From NCBI GenBank assembly GCA_002345925.1, contig DDWM01000039.1:1-52773 (forward strand): a stretch of DNA of 52,773 nucleotides, written 5' to 3'. A program made the position numbers and the translations under genes. The notes under the pieces are model-generated. The model made no database searches. It was given only the letters and a program-made list of their open reading frames with translations, and had not been told where the DNA came from. The stretch comes from Actinobacteria bacterium UBA2286 (GTDB lineage: Bacteria > Actinomycetota > Coriobacteriia > Anaerosomatales > Anaerosomataceae). The stretch's first letter is position 1, and each line of letters begins with the position of its first letter. This document shows, one piece after another, positions 16,179 to 25,161 of the stretch.

Positions 16179-17060
16179 TTGGCCGTCAAAGTGATCACTG
16201 ACAGCTCGGCGGCTCTGCCGCGCAAGTACCGGCGCGATCTTGATATCGGCGTGGCCAGCCTCGTCATACATCTTGACGGGGTCGACTACCCGGACGATAC
16301 CGAAGACCACGACACGTTCTACTCGGCGCTCAAGTCGTCGAGTTCTTTTGCGACCACCTCGCAGCCATCGGCGCAGGATTTCGTTGCGCTGATGGAGGAG
16401 AGAGTCGCCGCCGGTCACGACGTGGTGGGCGTCTTCGTGTCGCCGCTCATGAGCGGCACCATGGCGACAGCCGCCCTTGCACGCGAGATGGTGCTGGAGA
16501 CTTATCCCGACGCGACGATCGAGATCGTCGACGGCCGCAGCAACTCGATGGAGCTTGGATTCGCTGTGCTCGCCGCCGCCCAGTCCGCGGCCGCAGGCGG
16601 TACAGCCGCCGAGGCGGCCGCCGCAGCGACGGAGCGTACGCTGCACAGCCGGTTCCTGTTCGTTCCCGCCACGCTCGAGTACCTTCGCCGAGGCGGACGC
16701 ATCGGCAACGCTTCGGCGCTGATCGGCACCTTGCTCAAGATCAATCCCATCCTCACCGTCGCTGAGGGCATCACGGATCAGTTCGCCAAGGTGAGAACGC
16801 TTCGTCGCGCACACAACATGATGGTCGAGAAGTTCACGGACGACCTGCGCGTTAGAGGTGGTCTCGGCGATGTCATCGTGCACCACATCGACGCGGAGGC
16901 AGCAGGCATCGCATTCGTGAAGCGGATCTCGGATATCGTCGGGCGCCCGGTGGATCTCATCCCGAGCAGCCTCTCTGCCGGCGCGCACGTCGGCCCGGGC
17001 ACCGTCGCACTCATCTACTACACCATCGACCGCATGGACCACACACACGCGTTAGCCTAG
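16179..17060 (+). CDS. DegV family fatty-acid-binding protein
   Basis: 293 residues. It starts at a TTG directly after the ribosome site AAGAGGAGG, which places the family N-terminus 'VKVITDSSAALP' correctly. Further DegV motifs are 'ATTSQPSAQDF', 'VGVFVSPLMSGTMATA', 'VDGRSNSMELGF' and 'LEYLRRGGRIGNASALIGTL'. DegV/FakB proteins bind a single fatty acid; in Firmicutes FakB presents it to the FakA kinase for phosphorylation and phospholipid synthesis. No fakA (DAK-domain) gene is in the window. It begins a run with the tautomerase and M20 peptidase genes (10- and 9-base gaps). Confidence 0.92.
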   Translation: MAVKVITDSSAALPRKYRRDLDIGVASLVIHLDGVDYPDDTEDHDTFYSALKSSSSFATTSQPSAQDFVALMEERVAAGHDVVGVFVSPLMSGTMATAALAREMVLETYPDATIEIVDGRSNSMELGFAVLAAAQSAAAGGTAAEAAAAATERTLHSRFLFVPATLEYLRRGGRIGNASALIGTLLKINPILTVAEGITDQFAKVRTLRRAHNMMVEKFTDDLRVRGGLGDVIVHHIDAEAAGIAFVKRISDIVGRPVDLIPSSLSAGAHVGPGTVALIYYTIDRMDHTHALA

Positions 17061-17070
17061 GAGGCTCCAC

Positions 17071-17256
17071 ATGCCCATCGTTCAAATTCACATGATTGAA
17101 GGCCGCACGCTCGACCAGAAGCGCGAGCTCGTGCGCTCTGTCACCGATGCGGTCGTCAGCTCCGTGGGTGTCCCGCCTGAGCGCGTGCACATCGTGATCG
17201 ACGAGATGAAGCGTGAGAACTTCGCCGAGGCCGGGATACTCAACAGCGAAGCTTAG
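17071..17256 (+). CDS. 4-oxalocrotonate tautomerase family protein
   Basis: 61 residues, the standard length for this family. The mature protein would begin with the catalytic Pro1 ('PIVQIHMIEGRTLDQKRELV'), and 'PPERVHIVIDEMKRENF' carries the conserved C-terminal half, where an Arg-type residue contributes to the active site. Family members use the N-terminal proline as a general base for keto-enol tautomerisation or related reactions. No aromatic meta-cleavage pathway is nearby, so the substrate is unknown. The ribosome site GGAGG lies 7 bases before the ATG. Confidence 0.9.
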   Translation: MPIVQIHMIEGRTLDQKRELVRSVTDAVVSSVGVPPERVHIVIDEMKRENFAEAGILNSEA

Positions 17257-17265
17257 GAGGCTGCA

Positions 17266-18603
17266 ATGCTCTCTTCAGACGCGATTCGCGCCTCCGTGCA
17301 AGGTGGGATGCCTCAACTCGTAGAAGACCTCCGGGAGCTTGTGGCGATTCCCTCAATCGGCTTCCCGGGATTTGACCTCGCCCCCGTGCGTGAGGCTGCC
17401 GAGAAGACCTCCACGCTGTTTCGGGGTGTCGGCTGCGACGTGCGCATGATCGAACTCCCCGGAGGAGCACCCGCCGTCTTCGGCGAGGTCGCTGGCCCCG
17501 AGGGCGCACCGACCGTGCTGCTCTACGCGCACTACGACATCCAGCCCCCCGGCGACATGGCCGAGTGGGTCTCACCGCCCTACGACCTCACCGAGCGTGA
17601 TGGTCGTCTGTATGGACGTGGCTCGGCCGACAACAAGGCCGGCATCTGCATGCACCTGGCCGCCCTGCGCGCCTTTGAAGGTAAGCCGCCGGTGAACATC
17701 AAGGTGCTCATCGAGGGCGAGGAAGAGACCGGCCGCAGCGACTTGGAAGAGTACGTTGCCGAGCATCCCGACATCTTTGCTGCAGATGTGGTGATCGTGG
17801 CGGACATGGGCAACTGGCGCGTAGGCGAGCCCACGCTCACCACCTCGCTGCGCGGTGTCACCGACTGTGAGATCGAGGTCCGGACGATCGCTTCGCCCGT
17901 GCACTCGGGTAGCTATGGCGGTCCGGTCCCAGACGCACTCATGGCGCTCATTCGCGCACTCTCCACGCTTACCGATGACGACGCGAACGTCACCATCGAC
18001 GGACTCACGGGCTCACCATGGACCGGATACGAGCCTTCCGAGGAGAGCATCCGGCGCGAGTCGGGTATGCTCGGCGGGGTTGATTTCGTTGGCTCCGGCA
18101 CGCTCGGGGAGCGCCTTTGGAGCAAACCATCGGTGAACGTGATAGGTATCGATGCCCCTGCGGTAGATGGCTCGCGCAACGCGATCGTGCACTACGCCAG
18201 AGCCCGTGTAAGCCTGCGAGTACCTCCTGCCGAGAACCCAGCGCGCGCACTTTCGCTGCTGATCAAGCACCTCGAGCGGGTAGTGCCATGGGGAGCGCGC
18301 GTCACGGTTACTCCCGGCGCGCAGGGGGCCGGTTTTGCGGCTGCCAACCGCGGTCCGGTGCATGACCTGGCATGCGAGGCGCTTGAAGCCGCGTATGGAA
18401 AGCCTGCAGTCGTGATGGGATCGGGTGGTTCGATCCCGCTTGTCAGCTCGTTTGCGTCGGCACTTCCGGGAGCAGAGATCGTGCTCTGGGGTGCCGAAGA
18501 TGGCGCCTGCGCGATTCATGCTCCTAATGAAAGCGTCGATCGCGGCGAGCTGGAGCGCGCTTCGCTCGCTGAGGCGCTGCTGCTCTCGTTACTGGGCCGA
18601 TAG
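17266..18603 (+). CDS. M20 family zinc dipeptidase
   Basis: 445 residues. Zinc-ligand motifs are present in order: 'LLYAHYDIQPPGD' (His, catalytic Asp), 'GRGSADNKAGICMH' (bridging Asp), 'LIEGEEETGRS' (general base Glu and ligand), 'VIVADMGN' (Asp) and a C-terminal 'CAIHAPNESVD' (His). The dimerisation lid between about residues 205 and 370 is complete. The pattern fits CNDP-type dipeptidases (clan MH) better than ArgE/DapE, so it probably cleaves dipeptides in the cytoplasm. The ribosome site AGGAGG precedes the ATG. It is the last of the three-gene run started by degV. Confidence 0.92.
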   Translation: MLSSDAIRASVQGGMPQLVEDLRELVAIPSIGFPGFDLAPVREAAEKTSTLFRGVGCDVRMIELPGGAPAVFGEVAGPEGAPTVLLYAHYDIQPPGDMAEWVSPPYDLTERDGRLYGRGSADNKAGICMHLAALRAFEGKPPVNIKVLIEGEEETGRSDLEEYVAEHPDIFAADVVIVADMGNWRVGEPTLTTSLRGVTDCEIEVRTIASPVHSGSYGGPVPDALMALIRALSTLTDDDANVTIDGLTGSPWTGYEPSEESIRRESGMLGGVDFVGSGTLGERLWSKPSVNVIGIDAPAVDGSRNAIVHYARARVSLRVPPAENPARALSLLIKHLERVVPWGARVTVTPGAQGAGFAAANRGPVHDLACEALEAAYGKPAVVMGSGGSIPLVSSFASALPGAEIVLWGAEDGACAIHAPNESVDRGELERASLAEALLLSLLGR

Positions 18604-18675
18604 CTCGACGGGTACAATAATTGTTTGGGGCTACACAGAAGATCCGACGTGTCAGTCGGAGAGAAGGTGGTGTGC

Positions 18676-20583
18676 ATGTTGAAGAAAACCACACACAAGA
18701 AGTTCTCGGCGATACTTGCGACCTCGGTCGCGCTCTCGCTGATGCTCGCAAGTGTACCTGCAGGCGCTGCAACCGCGCCCGAAGAGCGTGTGCGGCCCAC
18801 GGGTGGCACGCAAGCGGCAGCGCCGGTTCGTACGGCGGGCAGCGGCCTGCGCACCCTTGCAGCCGATGACAACATCCCGGGCGTCGCTTTACCTACGTCA
18901 CCGGTCAGCGGCACACTGAGTGCCACGAGCGATTTTGATGACGTCTTCGCCGTGACGCTTGGCGTCGGCGACACGCTCACCGCTGCCATCACCGGGCCGT
19001 CGGGATCGTACTTCGATTTGTTCCTTTACGCGCCTGGCTCCACAAATGTGGATACCGACGAGATCATCTTCGGTACAGATTCACCTGATCGCGACTTTGC
19101 GTATCCCTTCACGATGGACTTCAAAGTAGATCCGGCTCAGGGATACGCCGCAGGTACGTATTACCTCGACGCATACGCGATCGACGGCAGCGGTACATAC
19201 ACGATCACGTATCGCATCATTCCTGCGGACAACAACGACGACATCCCGGGCGAGCCGCTTCCGTCATCGCCGTTCACCCGCTGGAATACCTCGGCATGGC
19301 TCTACCCGCATCCCGATAGCAGTGCGTGGGGCACGTTCGTGGACATGTTCGACGTCTACAGCATCGCGCTTGCCGAGGGTGACCAGTTCACGGCTACCGT
19401 GAGCAGCACCGACAAAGACCTCGACATGGAGCTGCTGTTCTATCCGCCGACCGCGAGCATGGTCGACACCGATGGCGCAGTTGCCGCAGCTGACGCCTGG
19501 GTCGCAGCAACGGACATTTCCAGGGCAGGCATGCCCGAGACGTTCAACTTTGTCGTACCGCCGGGCGGCGCGGGCACCTACTACCTGTCCGCTGAGGCTT
19601 GGGGCGGCAGCGGTGACTACAAGGTCACTTGGAGCATCGATCAGTCCAACATCGTGCGCATGCAGGGGCCGAACCGCTACGAGACCGGCCAGGCCATCGT
19701 TCGCAGCACCACGGTGAGCTCCAAGTACGCGATCATCGCCAGCGGTGCGAACTACCCGGACGCGCTCTCGGCAGCCGGTTTGGCGGGCGTGTACGAAGCG
19801 CCACTGCTGTTGACCAACCCAACAGGTCTCTCCGACACAGTCGCAGTGCAGCTTGTTGAGATGGGCGTGTCAGACGTCATCGTCATCGGCGGCACGGCCG
19901 CTGTCAGCGGCAAGGTTGTGACCGCACTGCAGAACATGGGATTCAGCTCGGTAGAGCGCATCTACGGCGCGGATCGCTACGAGACCTCGGCCAAGTGCGC
20001 CGATCGCGTAGCGCAGATTGCAGGCAGCGTTCCCAGAGCCTTCGTCGTACGGGGAGACAGCTTCCCCGACGCGCTTGCTGTCTCGCCGTTCGCGTATACG
20101 CAGAAGATGCCGGTGCTCCTTACCAAGCCGACATCACTGCCGAGCTCGATCAGGACATTCCTGGATACCAAGAACGTTGCCGAGGTCTACATCGCCGGTG
20201 GTACACCGTCGGTCTCCAGCAGCGTTAAGGCGACCATTGAGAGCCTCAACGAAGCAACGACCACAGCGGATCGTATCGCTGGTGTCGATCGTTACCAGAC
20301 CGCTCGTCTTGTCGCCGACTATGGTGTGGCCGAGGGCTGGGGCACGTACGGGTTTGTTGGCGTCGCAACCGGTACCAACTTCCCGGATGCACTTGCCGGC
20401 GGCGTAGGCTGCGGGCGTATGGGCGGCGTGCTGCTGCTCACAAGGCCAACGGCGCTTTCGACGCAGTGCCAGTATGCGATCACCGCTAATGCGGGCACAA
20501 TCGATCGCGTGGCGGTGTTTGGCAGCTCGGCTGCCGTGGGCACTGCCGTGTACAACGCGATCAAGGCGCTGCTCATTCCGTAG
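18676..20583 (+). CDS. Secreted PPC-domain protein with three CWB2 repeats
   Basis: 635 residues. A signal peptide ends near 'AGAATA'. Residues about 70-175 and 190-320 are two beta-sandwich domains of the bacterial pre-peptidase C-terminal (PPC) type; both open with 'DIPG..LP.SP' and contain 'GTYYLDAYA' or 'GTYYLSAEA'. Three CWB2 repeats follow, starting near residues 325, 425 and 532 ('GPNRYETG', 'GADRYETS', 'GVDRYQTA'), each with an 'FPDALA'-like motif. The protein should be anchored to the cell wall by the repeats and expose the PPC domains. No catalytic domain is seen. I used the ATG at 18676; a GTG six bases upstream is possible. A TACAAT box lies at 18613-18618. Confidence 0.92.
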   Translation: MLKKTTHKKFSAILATSVALSLMLASVPAGAATAPEERVRPTGGTQAAAPVRTAGSGLRTLAADDNIPGVALPTSPVSGTLSATSDFDDVFAVTLGVGDTLTAAITGPSGSYFDLFLYAPGSTNVDTDEIIFGTDSPDRDFAYPFTMDFKVDPAQGYAAGTYYLDAYAIDGSGTYTITYRIIPADNNDDIPGEPLPSSPFTRWNTSAWLYPHPDSSAWGTFVDMFDVYSIALAEGDQFTATVSSTDKDLDMELLFYPPTASMVDTDGAVAAADAWVAATDISRAGMPETFNFVVPPGGAGTYYLSAEAWGGSGDYKVTWSIDQSNIVRMQGPNRYETGQAIVRSTTVSSKYAIIASGANYPDALSAAGLAGVYEAPLLLTNPTGLSDTVAVQLVEMGVSDVIVIGGTAAVSGKVVTALQNMGFSSVERIYGADRYETSAKCADRVAQIAGSVPRAFVVRGDSFPDALAVSPFAYTQKMPVLLTKPTSLPSSIRTFLDTKNVAEVYIAGGTPSVSSSVKATIESLNEATTTADRIAGVDRYQTARLVADYGVAEGWGTYGFVGVATGTNFPDALAGGVGCGRMGGVLLLTRPTALSTQCQYAITANAGTIDRVAVFGSSAAVGTAVYNAIKALLIP

Positions 20584-20608
20584 CGCGTAATTCGCATGCG
20601 AGACATGG

Positions 20609-20632
20609 TGGGCTTCGGGAAACCGGAGCCCA
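20609..20632 (+). terminator. Hairpin terminator after the PPC/CWB2 gene
   Basis: Ten base pairs (TGGGCTTCGG at 20609-20618 with CCGGAGCCCA at 20623-20632, one T-G wobble) close a GAAA loop. Only cttctcgt follows, so the T tract is poor. Its position, 26 bases after the stop and before the tRNA promoter, supports a terminator. Confidence 0.6.
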
Positions 20633-20647
20633 CTTCTCGTGAGCGCC

Positions 20648-20676
20648 TTGAAAAAAGTGCGGCCGTTCGTTACAGT
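20648..20676 (+). promoter_or_regulatory. Promoter of tRNA-Phe
   Basis: A -35 box TTGAAA (20648-20653) and a -10 box TACAGT (20671-20676) are separated by exactly 17 bases. Transcription would begin about 8-10 bases upstream of the mature tRNA 5' end. Confidence 0.6.
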
Positions 20677-20691
20677 CTTTCAGCACGCTTC

Positions 20692-20767
20692 GGCCAGGTA
20701 GCTCAGTTGGTAGAGCAGCGGATTGAAAATCCGCGTGTCGGCGGTTCAAGTCCGTCTCTGGCCACCA
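20692..20767 (+). tRNA. tRNA-Phe (GAA)
   Basis: 76 bases with an encoded CCA. The acceptor stem GGCCAGG pairs with TCTGGCC (one G-T). The D-arm GCTC...GAGC, the anticodon stem GCGGA/TCCGC with loop TTGAAAA (anticodon GAA) and the T-arm with GGTTCAAGTC are all present. A strong terminator follows 12 bases later, so it is a single-gene transcript. Confidence 0.97.
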
Positions 20768-20779
20768 CAGCACTTTCGG

Positions 20780-20813
20780 AAGCCTCGCCCTTGCGGCGGG
20801 GCTTTCTCTTTTG
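20780..20813 (+). terminator. Intrinsic terminator of tRNA-Phe
   Basis: AAGCCTCGCC (20780-20789) pairs with GGCGGGGCTT (20795-20804) around a 5-base loop with one T-G wobble, followed by tctctttt. A textbook intrinsic terminator between tRNA-Phe and the pentapeptide gene. Confidence 0.88.
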
Positions 20814-20866
20814 CGCAGTCAGGTTTGGTACCCTCTGATACGTACCTACCGCCAGGAGGTGAACGC

Positions 20867-21463
20867 GTGAGGCAGCTTACGCAACTGGAGCTCGTCGAGA
20901 TCGTGCGGCAAAGCACCTTGCGCGACCTATCTTTCGAGGGGCTCAACCTCGCCGGGTGTGACCTCTCGGACAAGGTCATCGAGGAATGTTCGTTCCGGCA
21001 ATGCATGCTCACGGATGTGCACTTCAATGTGTCGACTATCCGGAGCTGTGACTTCACTGAGGCCGATGTGCACGGCACCAACTTCTTCGCGGCTGTCATC
21101 GAGGGATGCAAGATGATGGGACTTCACTTTGGTCGCGGGACACGGTTGGATGCGGCCACGTTCAAGAACACGAATCTGGACTATGCGCTCTTCAGGAATG
21201 CGGACCTGGCCAAGCTGGAGTTCACCGATTGCTCGATGCTTGAGTGCGACTTCAACGGCGCGGACCTGTCTGACGCGAGCCTGGTGAATTGCGATCTGAC
21301 CGATGCCGAGTGGCGCAACGTGACCTCGCACTCCACCGACTTGCGGGGATCGCGGCTCCAGGGTCTGGATCTGCGAGTAGGCCCGTATGGAGTGGTGCTC
21401 ACCACGCATCAGCTGGTAGGACTCGCCGAGGACGTCGGTGTGCAGGTCATCGATCCGGAGTGA
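20867..21463 (+). CDS. Pentapeptide-repeat protein
   Basis: 198 residues. A GTG start follows the near-perfect ribosome site AGGAGGTGA. From about residue 20 to 165 the sequence repeats the pentapeptide pattern A(D/N)LXX with Phe or Leu at the centre: 'LSFEGLNLAGCDLSD', 'CDFTEADVHGTNFF', 'LDYALFRNADLAKLEFTDC', 'CDFNGADLSDASLVNCDLTD'. This folds as a right-handed quadrilateral beta-helix. Some family members (Qnr, MfpA) mimic DNA and protect gyrase, but most have no known role, and nothing here identifies a partner. It stands alone between tRNA-Phe and the histidine kinase. Confidence 0.92.
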   Translation: MRQLTQLELVEIVRQSTLRDLSFEGLNLAGCDLSDKVIEECSFRQCMLTDVHFNVSTIRSCDFTEADVHGTNFFAAVIEGCKMMGLHFGRGTRLDAATFKNTNLDYALFRNADLAKLEFTDCSMLECDFNGADLSDASLVNCDLTDAEWRNVTSHSTDLRGSRLQGLDLRVGPYGVVLTTHQLVGLAEDVGVQVIDPE

Positions 21464-21549
21464 CCTTAGAGTGCATGCCCGGTCTGGCGTGACTATGGTG
21501 TATTCGCATCAGGATGGGGACAATAGTCTCCAGAGGCGTAACCTGACGG

Positions 21550-23823
21550 ATGGCGGCAAACGTGGGAGCTCTCGATTTCCGGACGGCCTTCACCGGCCAT
21601 ATGCTTACGACTGCGCTCTGTGCGCTCGTCATCAGCGTGCTCTGGCTTCGAAATCGCGACTCATCCGAGGGCATGGGGCTATGGGTCGCCCACTATTGGA
21701 TGCAGTTCGTGGCACTCACGCTGATCCTGTTGCGTGGCGCCATTCCGGACTTCCTGTCGATCTTGGTTGCGAACGTGCTGGTTGTTGCCGGCCTGCAACT
21801 TCTACTCGTCGGCCTCGCACGGTACGTCGGGGCACAGTGGCCAAGAGTCCAGAATTACGTCTTCCTTGCGCTATTCAGCGGCGTCCATGCGTACTTCCTG
21901 TTCGCACAGCCGAGCCTACAAGCCCGCAATGTAGACTCCGCGTTCGCTCTTCTGTTTCTGACGGTCCAGGCGGTCTGGATGCTCACCAGGAAGACCGCAC
22001 CAAATGTGCGCAAGGACGCGAAGATGGTGGTCTTCATTTTCGCCGCGTACGCAGTGGTAGCCGCGATGAAGCTCGTGGTCGACGTCGCAGTTCCCGCTCC
22101 GCAGGATCTCTTCCAGTCCGGTACATACGACGCTCTTGTGATCCTGCTCTATCAGTTGCTACAGGTTGGACTCTCGTTCTCGCTTGTGATGATGGTGACG
22201 CGTCGGCTTGCCTCGGCACTGGCACAGGATGTGGCCGAGCGCGAACAAGCGCAACACGCACTTGCACTCTCTGAGTCGAAGTTCGCCACCGCGTTTCGTA
22301 CGTCGCCGGATTCGGTGAATATCAACCGGCTCTCGGACGGTCTGTACCTCGATATCAACGAGGGCTTCACGAGACTCACCGGCTACACACCCGAGGATGT
22401 AGTCGGTCGGACCTCGACCGACATCGACATCTGGGTCGATCCCTCCGACCGGCAGCGAGTCGTCGCGGGACTCCTTGCCGACGGTGTGGTGCATAACCTG
22501 CAAGCGCAGTTTCGCCGCAAGGACGGCAGCATCACCACGGCGCTCATGTCGGCGCAGGTCATCGACGTGGAAGGCGAACGCTGCATCTTGTCGGTGACGC
22601 GTGACATCACCAATCGCATCGCTGCCGAGGAGGCGCTGCGCAGGAGCGTGTCCGACCTCAGGAAGGCGCAGCATTTCGCGCATGTGGGAAGTTGGATGTG
22701 GGACGTACCTACCGGTCGTCTCGAATGGTCTGATGAGATGTTCTGTATCTTCGGAGTGGACAAGGAGACGTTCACCGGCAATCTAGCCGACGTGATCACC
22801 GAGGCCATCCACCCGGATGATCGCGCGGCTGTCGAGGAGTCTAATCGGTTAGTCATGGAGGAGGCGAGTCCGGTCCCGCTTGAGTACCGGGTCGTGCGCC
22901 GAGACGGGACCGAGCGAGTCGTGTGGGCTGAGGCCGGTGAGATGGTACACGATGAGAATGGTGCGGTCACTCGGCTGAGTGGAACAGTCCAGGACATCAC
23001 CGAGCGCAAAGAGGTAGAGCGCAGGATACTTGAGCTCAACGAGGAGCTTGAGATGCGCGTTCAGGAGCGTACCGAGGAGCTGACTGCGACCAACGAGGAG
23101 TTGCTTGACGCCAATACGGCGCTGGAAGCTGCGACTCGCGCAAAGAGCGACTTCCTGGCATCTATGAGTCACGAGCTGCGCACTCCTCTCAATTCAATCA
23201 TCGGATTCTCTGATCTGCTCGCGAAGGGCATGGTGGGGGACCTCTCCGCCGAGCAGGACAAGCAGGTTCGCATGATCAACGCGTCCGGCAAGCACTTGCT
23301 TGAACTCGTCAACGAGGTGCTCGACCTGTCCGCGATCGAAGCCGGCGGGATGCGCATGGAGTACCAGCCTGTAGACGTGACGGAGGCGGTGCGGTCGGTC
23401 GTTGAGCTTCTCACGCCTACGGCAGACGAGCGCGGGTTGCGCATGTCGTGGGAGGTCGAGCCGGCCGCAGCGGACATTGTGTCCGACCGGACGCGCCTGG
23501 AGCAGGTGCTCTTCAACATCGTCGGCAACGCGATCAAGTTCACGGACTCGGGCGGAGTCGATATTCGGGTGCGACGGGACGCGAGCGAGGTCGTAATCGT
23601 GGTTTCCGACACCGGTCCCGGAATCGCCGAGAACGAACGCGCGCGCATTTTCGATGAGTTCTACCAGGTCGAACGCCGTGATGTCGCCAAGTCAGAAGGT
23701 ACCGGTCTAGGGCTCACGGTTTCCAAGCGCCTGATGGACATGCTCGGCGGAACGCTCGAGGTCGAGAGCACGCTCGGCGAGGGATCGACCTTCGTCGTGC
23801 GGCTGCCGGCAACTGATCGGTAG
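21550..23823 (+). CDS. Membrane hybrid-free sensor histidine kinase with two PAS domains
   Basis: 757 residues. Residues 1-225 contain seven predicted transmembrane helices. A short coiled coil precedes two PAS domains, about 240-360 ('FRTSPDSVNINRLSDGLYLD') and 370-485 (PAC-type 'GTVQDITERKEVERR'). A coiled coil leads to the HisKA box 'FLASMSHELRTPLNSIIGF' with the phospho-accepting His near residue 540. The GHKL ATPase follows with N-box 'NIVGNAIKFTD', 'DTGPGIAE' and 'GTGLGLTVSKRL'. No receiver domain is fused and no response-regulator gene is adjacent; the nearest, at 25162, has its own kinase. The partner is therefore unknown. The ATG has a poor ribosome site. Confidence 0.92.
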   Translation: MAANVGALDFRTAFTGHMLTTALCALVISVLWLRNRDSSEGMGLWVAHYWMQFVALTLILLRGAIPDFLSILVANVLVVAGLQLLLVGLARYVGAQWPRVQNYVFLALFSGVHAYFLFAQPSLQARNVDSAFALLFLTVQAVWMLTRKTAPNVRKDAKMVVFIFAAYAVVAAMKLVVDVAVPAPQDLFQSGTYDALVILLYQLLQVGLSFSLVMMVTRRLASALAQDVAEREQAQHALALSESKFATAFRTSPDSVNINRLSDGLYLDINEGFTRLTGYTPEDVVGRTSTDIDIWVDPSDRQRVVAGLLADGVVHNLQAQFRRKDGSITTALMSAQVIDVEGERCILSVTRDITNRIAAEEALRRSVSDLRKAQHFAHVGSWMWDVPTGRLEWSDEMFCIFGVDKETFTGNLADVITEAIHPDDRAAVEESNRLVMEEASPVPLEYRVVRRDGTERVVWAEAGEMVHDENGAVTRLSGTVQDITERKEVERRILELNEELEMRVQERTEELTATNEELLDANTALEAATRAKSDFLASMSHELRTPLNSIIGFSDLLAKGMVGDLSAEQDKQVRMINASGKHLLELVNEVLDLSAIEAGGMRMEYQPVDVTEAVRSVVELLTPTADERGLRMSWEVEPAAADIVSDRTRLEQVLFNIVGNAIKFTDSGGVDIRVRRDASEVVIVVSDTGPGIAENERARIFDEFYQVERRDVAKSEGTGLGLTVSKRLMDMLGGTLEVESTLGEGSTFVVRLPATDR

Positions 23824-23908
23824 GGCGACACTCGCTCCTACGTGCTGCTATCATTCAAGGTCTCGGATGCCGAAGAACCTTTGGGTACCGGTCACTGATG
23901 GAGGCGGC

Positions 23909-25081
23909 GTGTTCCGGAGTCTAAGACAGGCCCGAGTTGGCGTCGTGGCGATAATACTTGTCGCTGCACTGTTCGCCGCACCCGGAATCGCGCTGGGCGC
24001 GCCCTCGGCTATCGACGCCAAGCAGGCTCAGAAGGACGCAGCAATCGCCGAGGCGGACGCGCTCCAGCGAATGTTCAACCGTCAGATCTCGGATTACCTG
24101 GCTCTTGCGCGCCGCATCGAGACCGCCCGCCTTGAGGTCTCAGATGCCGCGACCCGCGTCGTTGAGGCTGATGCGGACCTTGAGCGCTCAAAGAGCACGC
24201 TTGAGCAGCGAGTCAGCCAGATATATCGCGGCAGCCATGTAGACGCAGTTCAGATCCTCTTCACCTCGGCATCCGTTCAGGACTTGCTCGATCGCATGAA
24301 CTACCTCGTGATCATCGGCCGGTATGACAACCGCCTGGTCGAGGAGATGCGCATCGCAAAGCAACAGGCGGCATGGGAAGAGCAGACGCTTCAGGAGCGC
24401 GCATGGCGCCTCTCGGAGATGCAGGTCCTTGCCGATGATCAGCGGGTCGCCATCGAGGAAGCGATCGATGCGCAGAATGCGAAGATCGCCGAGCTGGACG
24501 AAGACATCGCGACTCTTGTGCGGGCAAGCGTGTCGCTCATCCCGGATGGCGAGTTCTCGCCCAACACGGTCATCACGGATGAGAACTTCCGCAATGTTGA
24601 TTCCATGAGCGAGCAAGAAGTCCAGTCATTCCTCGACGCGCAGACGGGCACGCTCGGTGACTACACGGCTCCCGACCATGCCGGCCAGCGCAAGACGGTG
24701 GCACGGATGGTGGTCGAGGCCGCGCACCAGTGGGATATCTCACCCAAGGTGATTCTGGTGACGCTGCAGAAAGAGCAGTCCCTGCTCTCGGATGCGACGC
24801 CTTCGCAAAACGCGCTCGATTGGGCGATGGGGTGCGGAAAGGCTGATAGCCAGACCTTCTACGAGTACAAGGGTTTCGGCAAGCAGATCTGGTGGGGCGC
24901 ACAGAAGCTCGATAAGAATGCGGGCCCGTGGCATCCGGGCATCAAGATGACCATCGACGGAACTTCCGTCTTCCCCACAAATTCATCCACGTACTCGCTC
25001 TTCAAGTACACGCCGCACCTTCGCGGAACCACTTCTTTCTGGATGATCTACTGGCGTCACTTCGGCGATCCGCTCGGGTAG
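23909..25081 (+). CDS. Secreted coiled-coil protein with C-terminal glycosidase-like domain
   Basis: 390 residues from a GTG preceded by TGGAGG; an ATG at 23867 would add 14 residues. A signal peptide ends near 'GIALG'. Residues about 30-205 are a long coiled coil with 'IYRGSHVDAVQILFTSASVQ', closely resembling the N-terminal regulator of CwlO/PcsB-type cell-wall hydrolases. The C-terminal 180 residues ('GISPKVILV'-like 'WDISPKVILVTLQKEQSLL', 'LDWAMGCGKADS', 'GFGKQIWWGAQ', 'YWRHFG') match a domain common in actinobacterial and clostridial surface proteins, often called haemagglutinin. It has a lysozyme-like look, with Glu in KEQ as a candidate catalytic residue. Peptidoglycan hydrolysis is inference. 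Confidence 0.82.
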   Translation: MFRSLRQARVGVVAIILVAALFAAPGIALGAPSAIDAKQAQKDAAIAEADALQRMFNRQISDYLALARRIETARLEVSDAATRVVEADADLERSKSTLEQRVSQIYRGSHVDAVQILFTSASVQDLLDRMNYLVIIGRYDNRLVEEMRIAKQQAAWEEQTLQERAWRLSEMQVLADDQRVAIEEAIDAQNAKIAELDEDIATLVRASVSLIPDGEFSPNTVITDENFRNVDSMSEQEVQSFLDAQTGTLGDYTAPDHAGQRKTVARMVVEAAHQWDISPKVILVTLQKEQSLLSDATPSQNALDWAMGCGKADSQTFYEYKGFGKQIWWGAQKLDKNAGPWHPGIKMTIDGTSVFPTNSSTYSLFKYTPHLRGTTSFWMIYWRHFGDPLG

Positions 25082-25161
25082 TAGTGAGCTCCGACAGCCG
25101 CACATCGTGACTTCCGGCCGACTGCCAGCGTTGTACACTGATAACCGCTGAAGGGGGCCGC

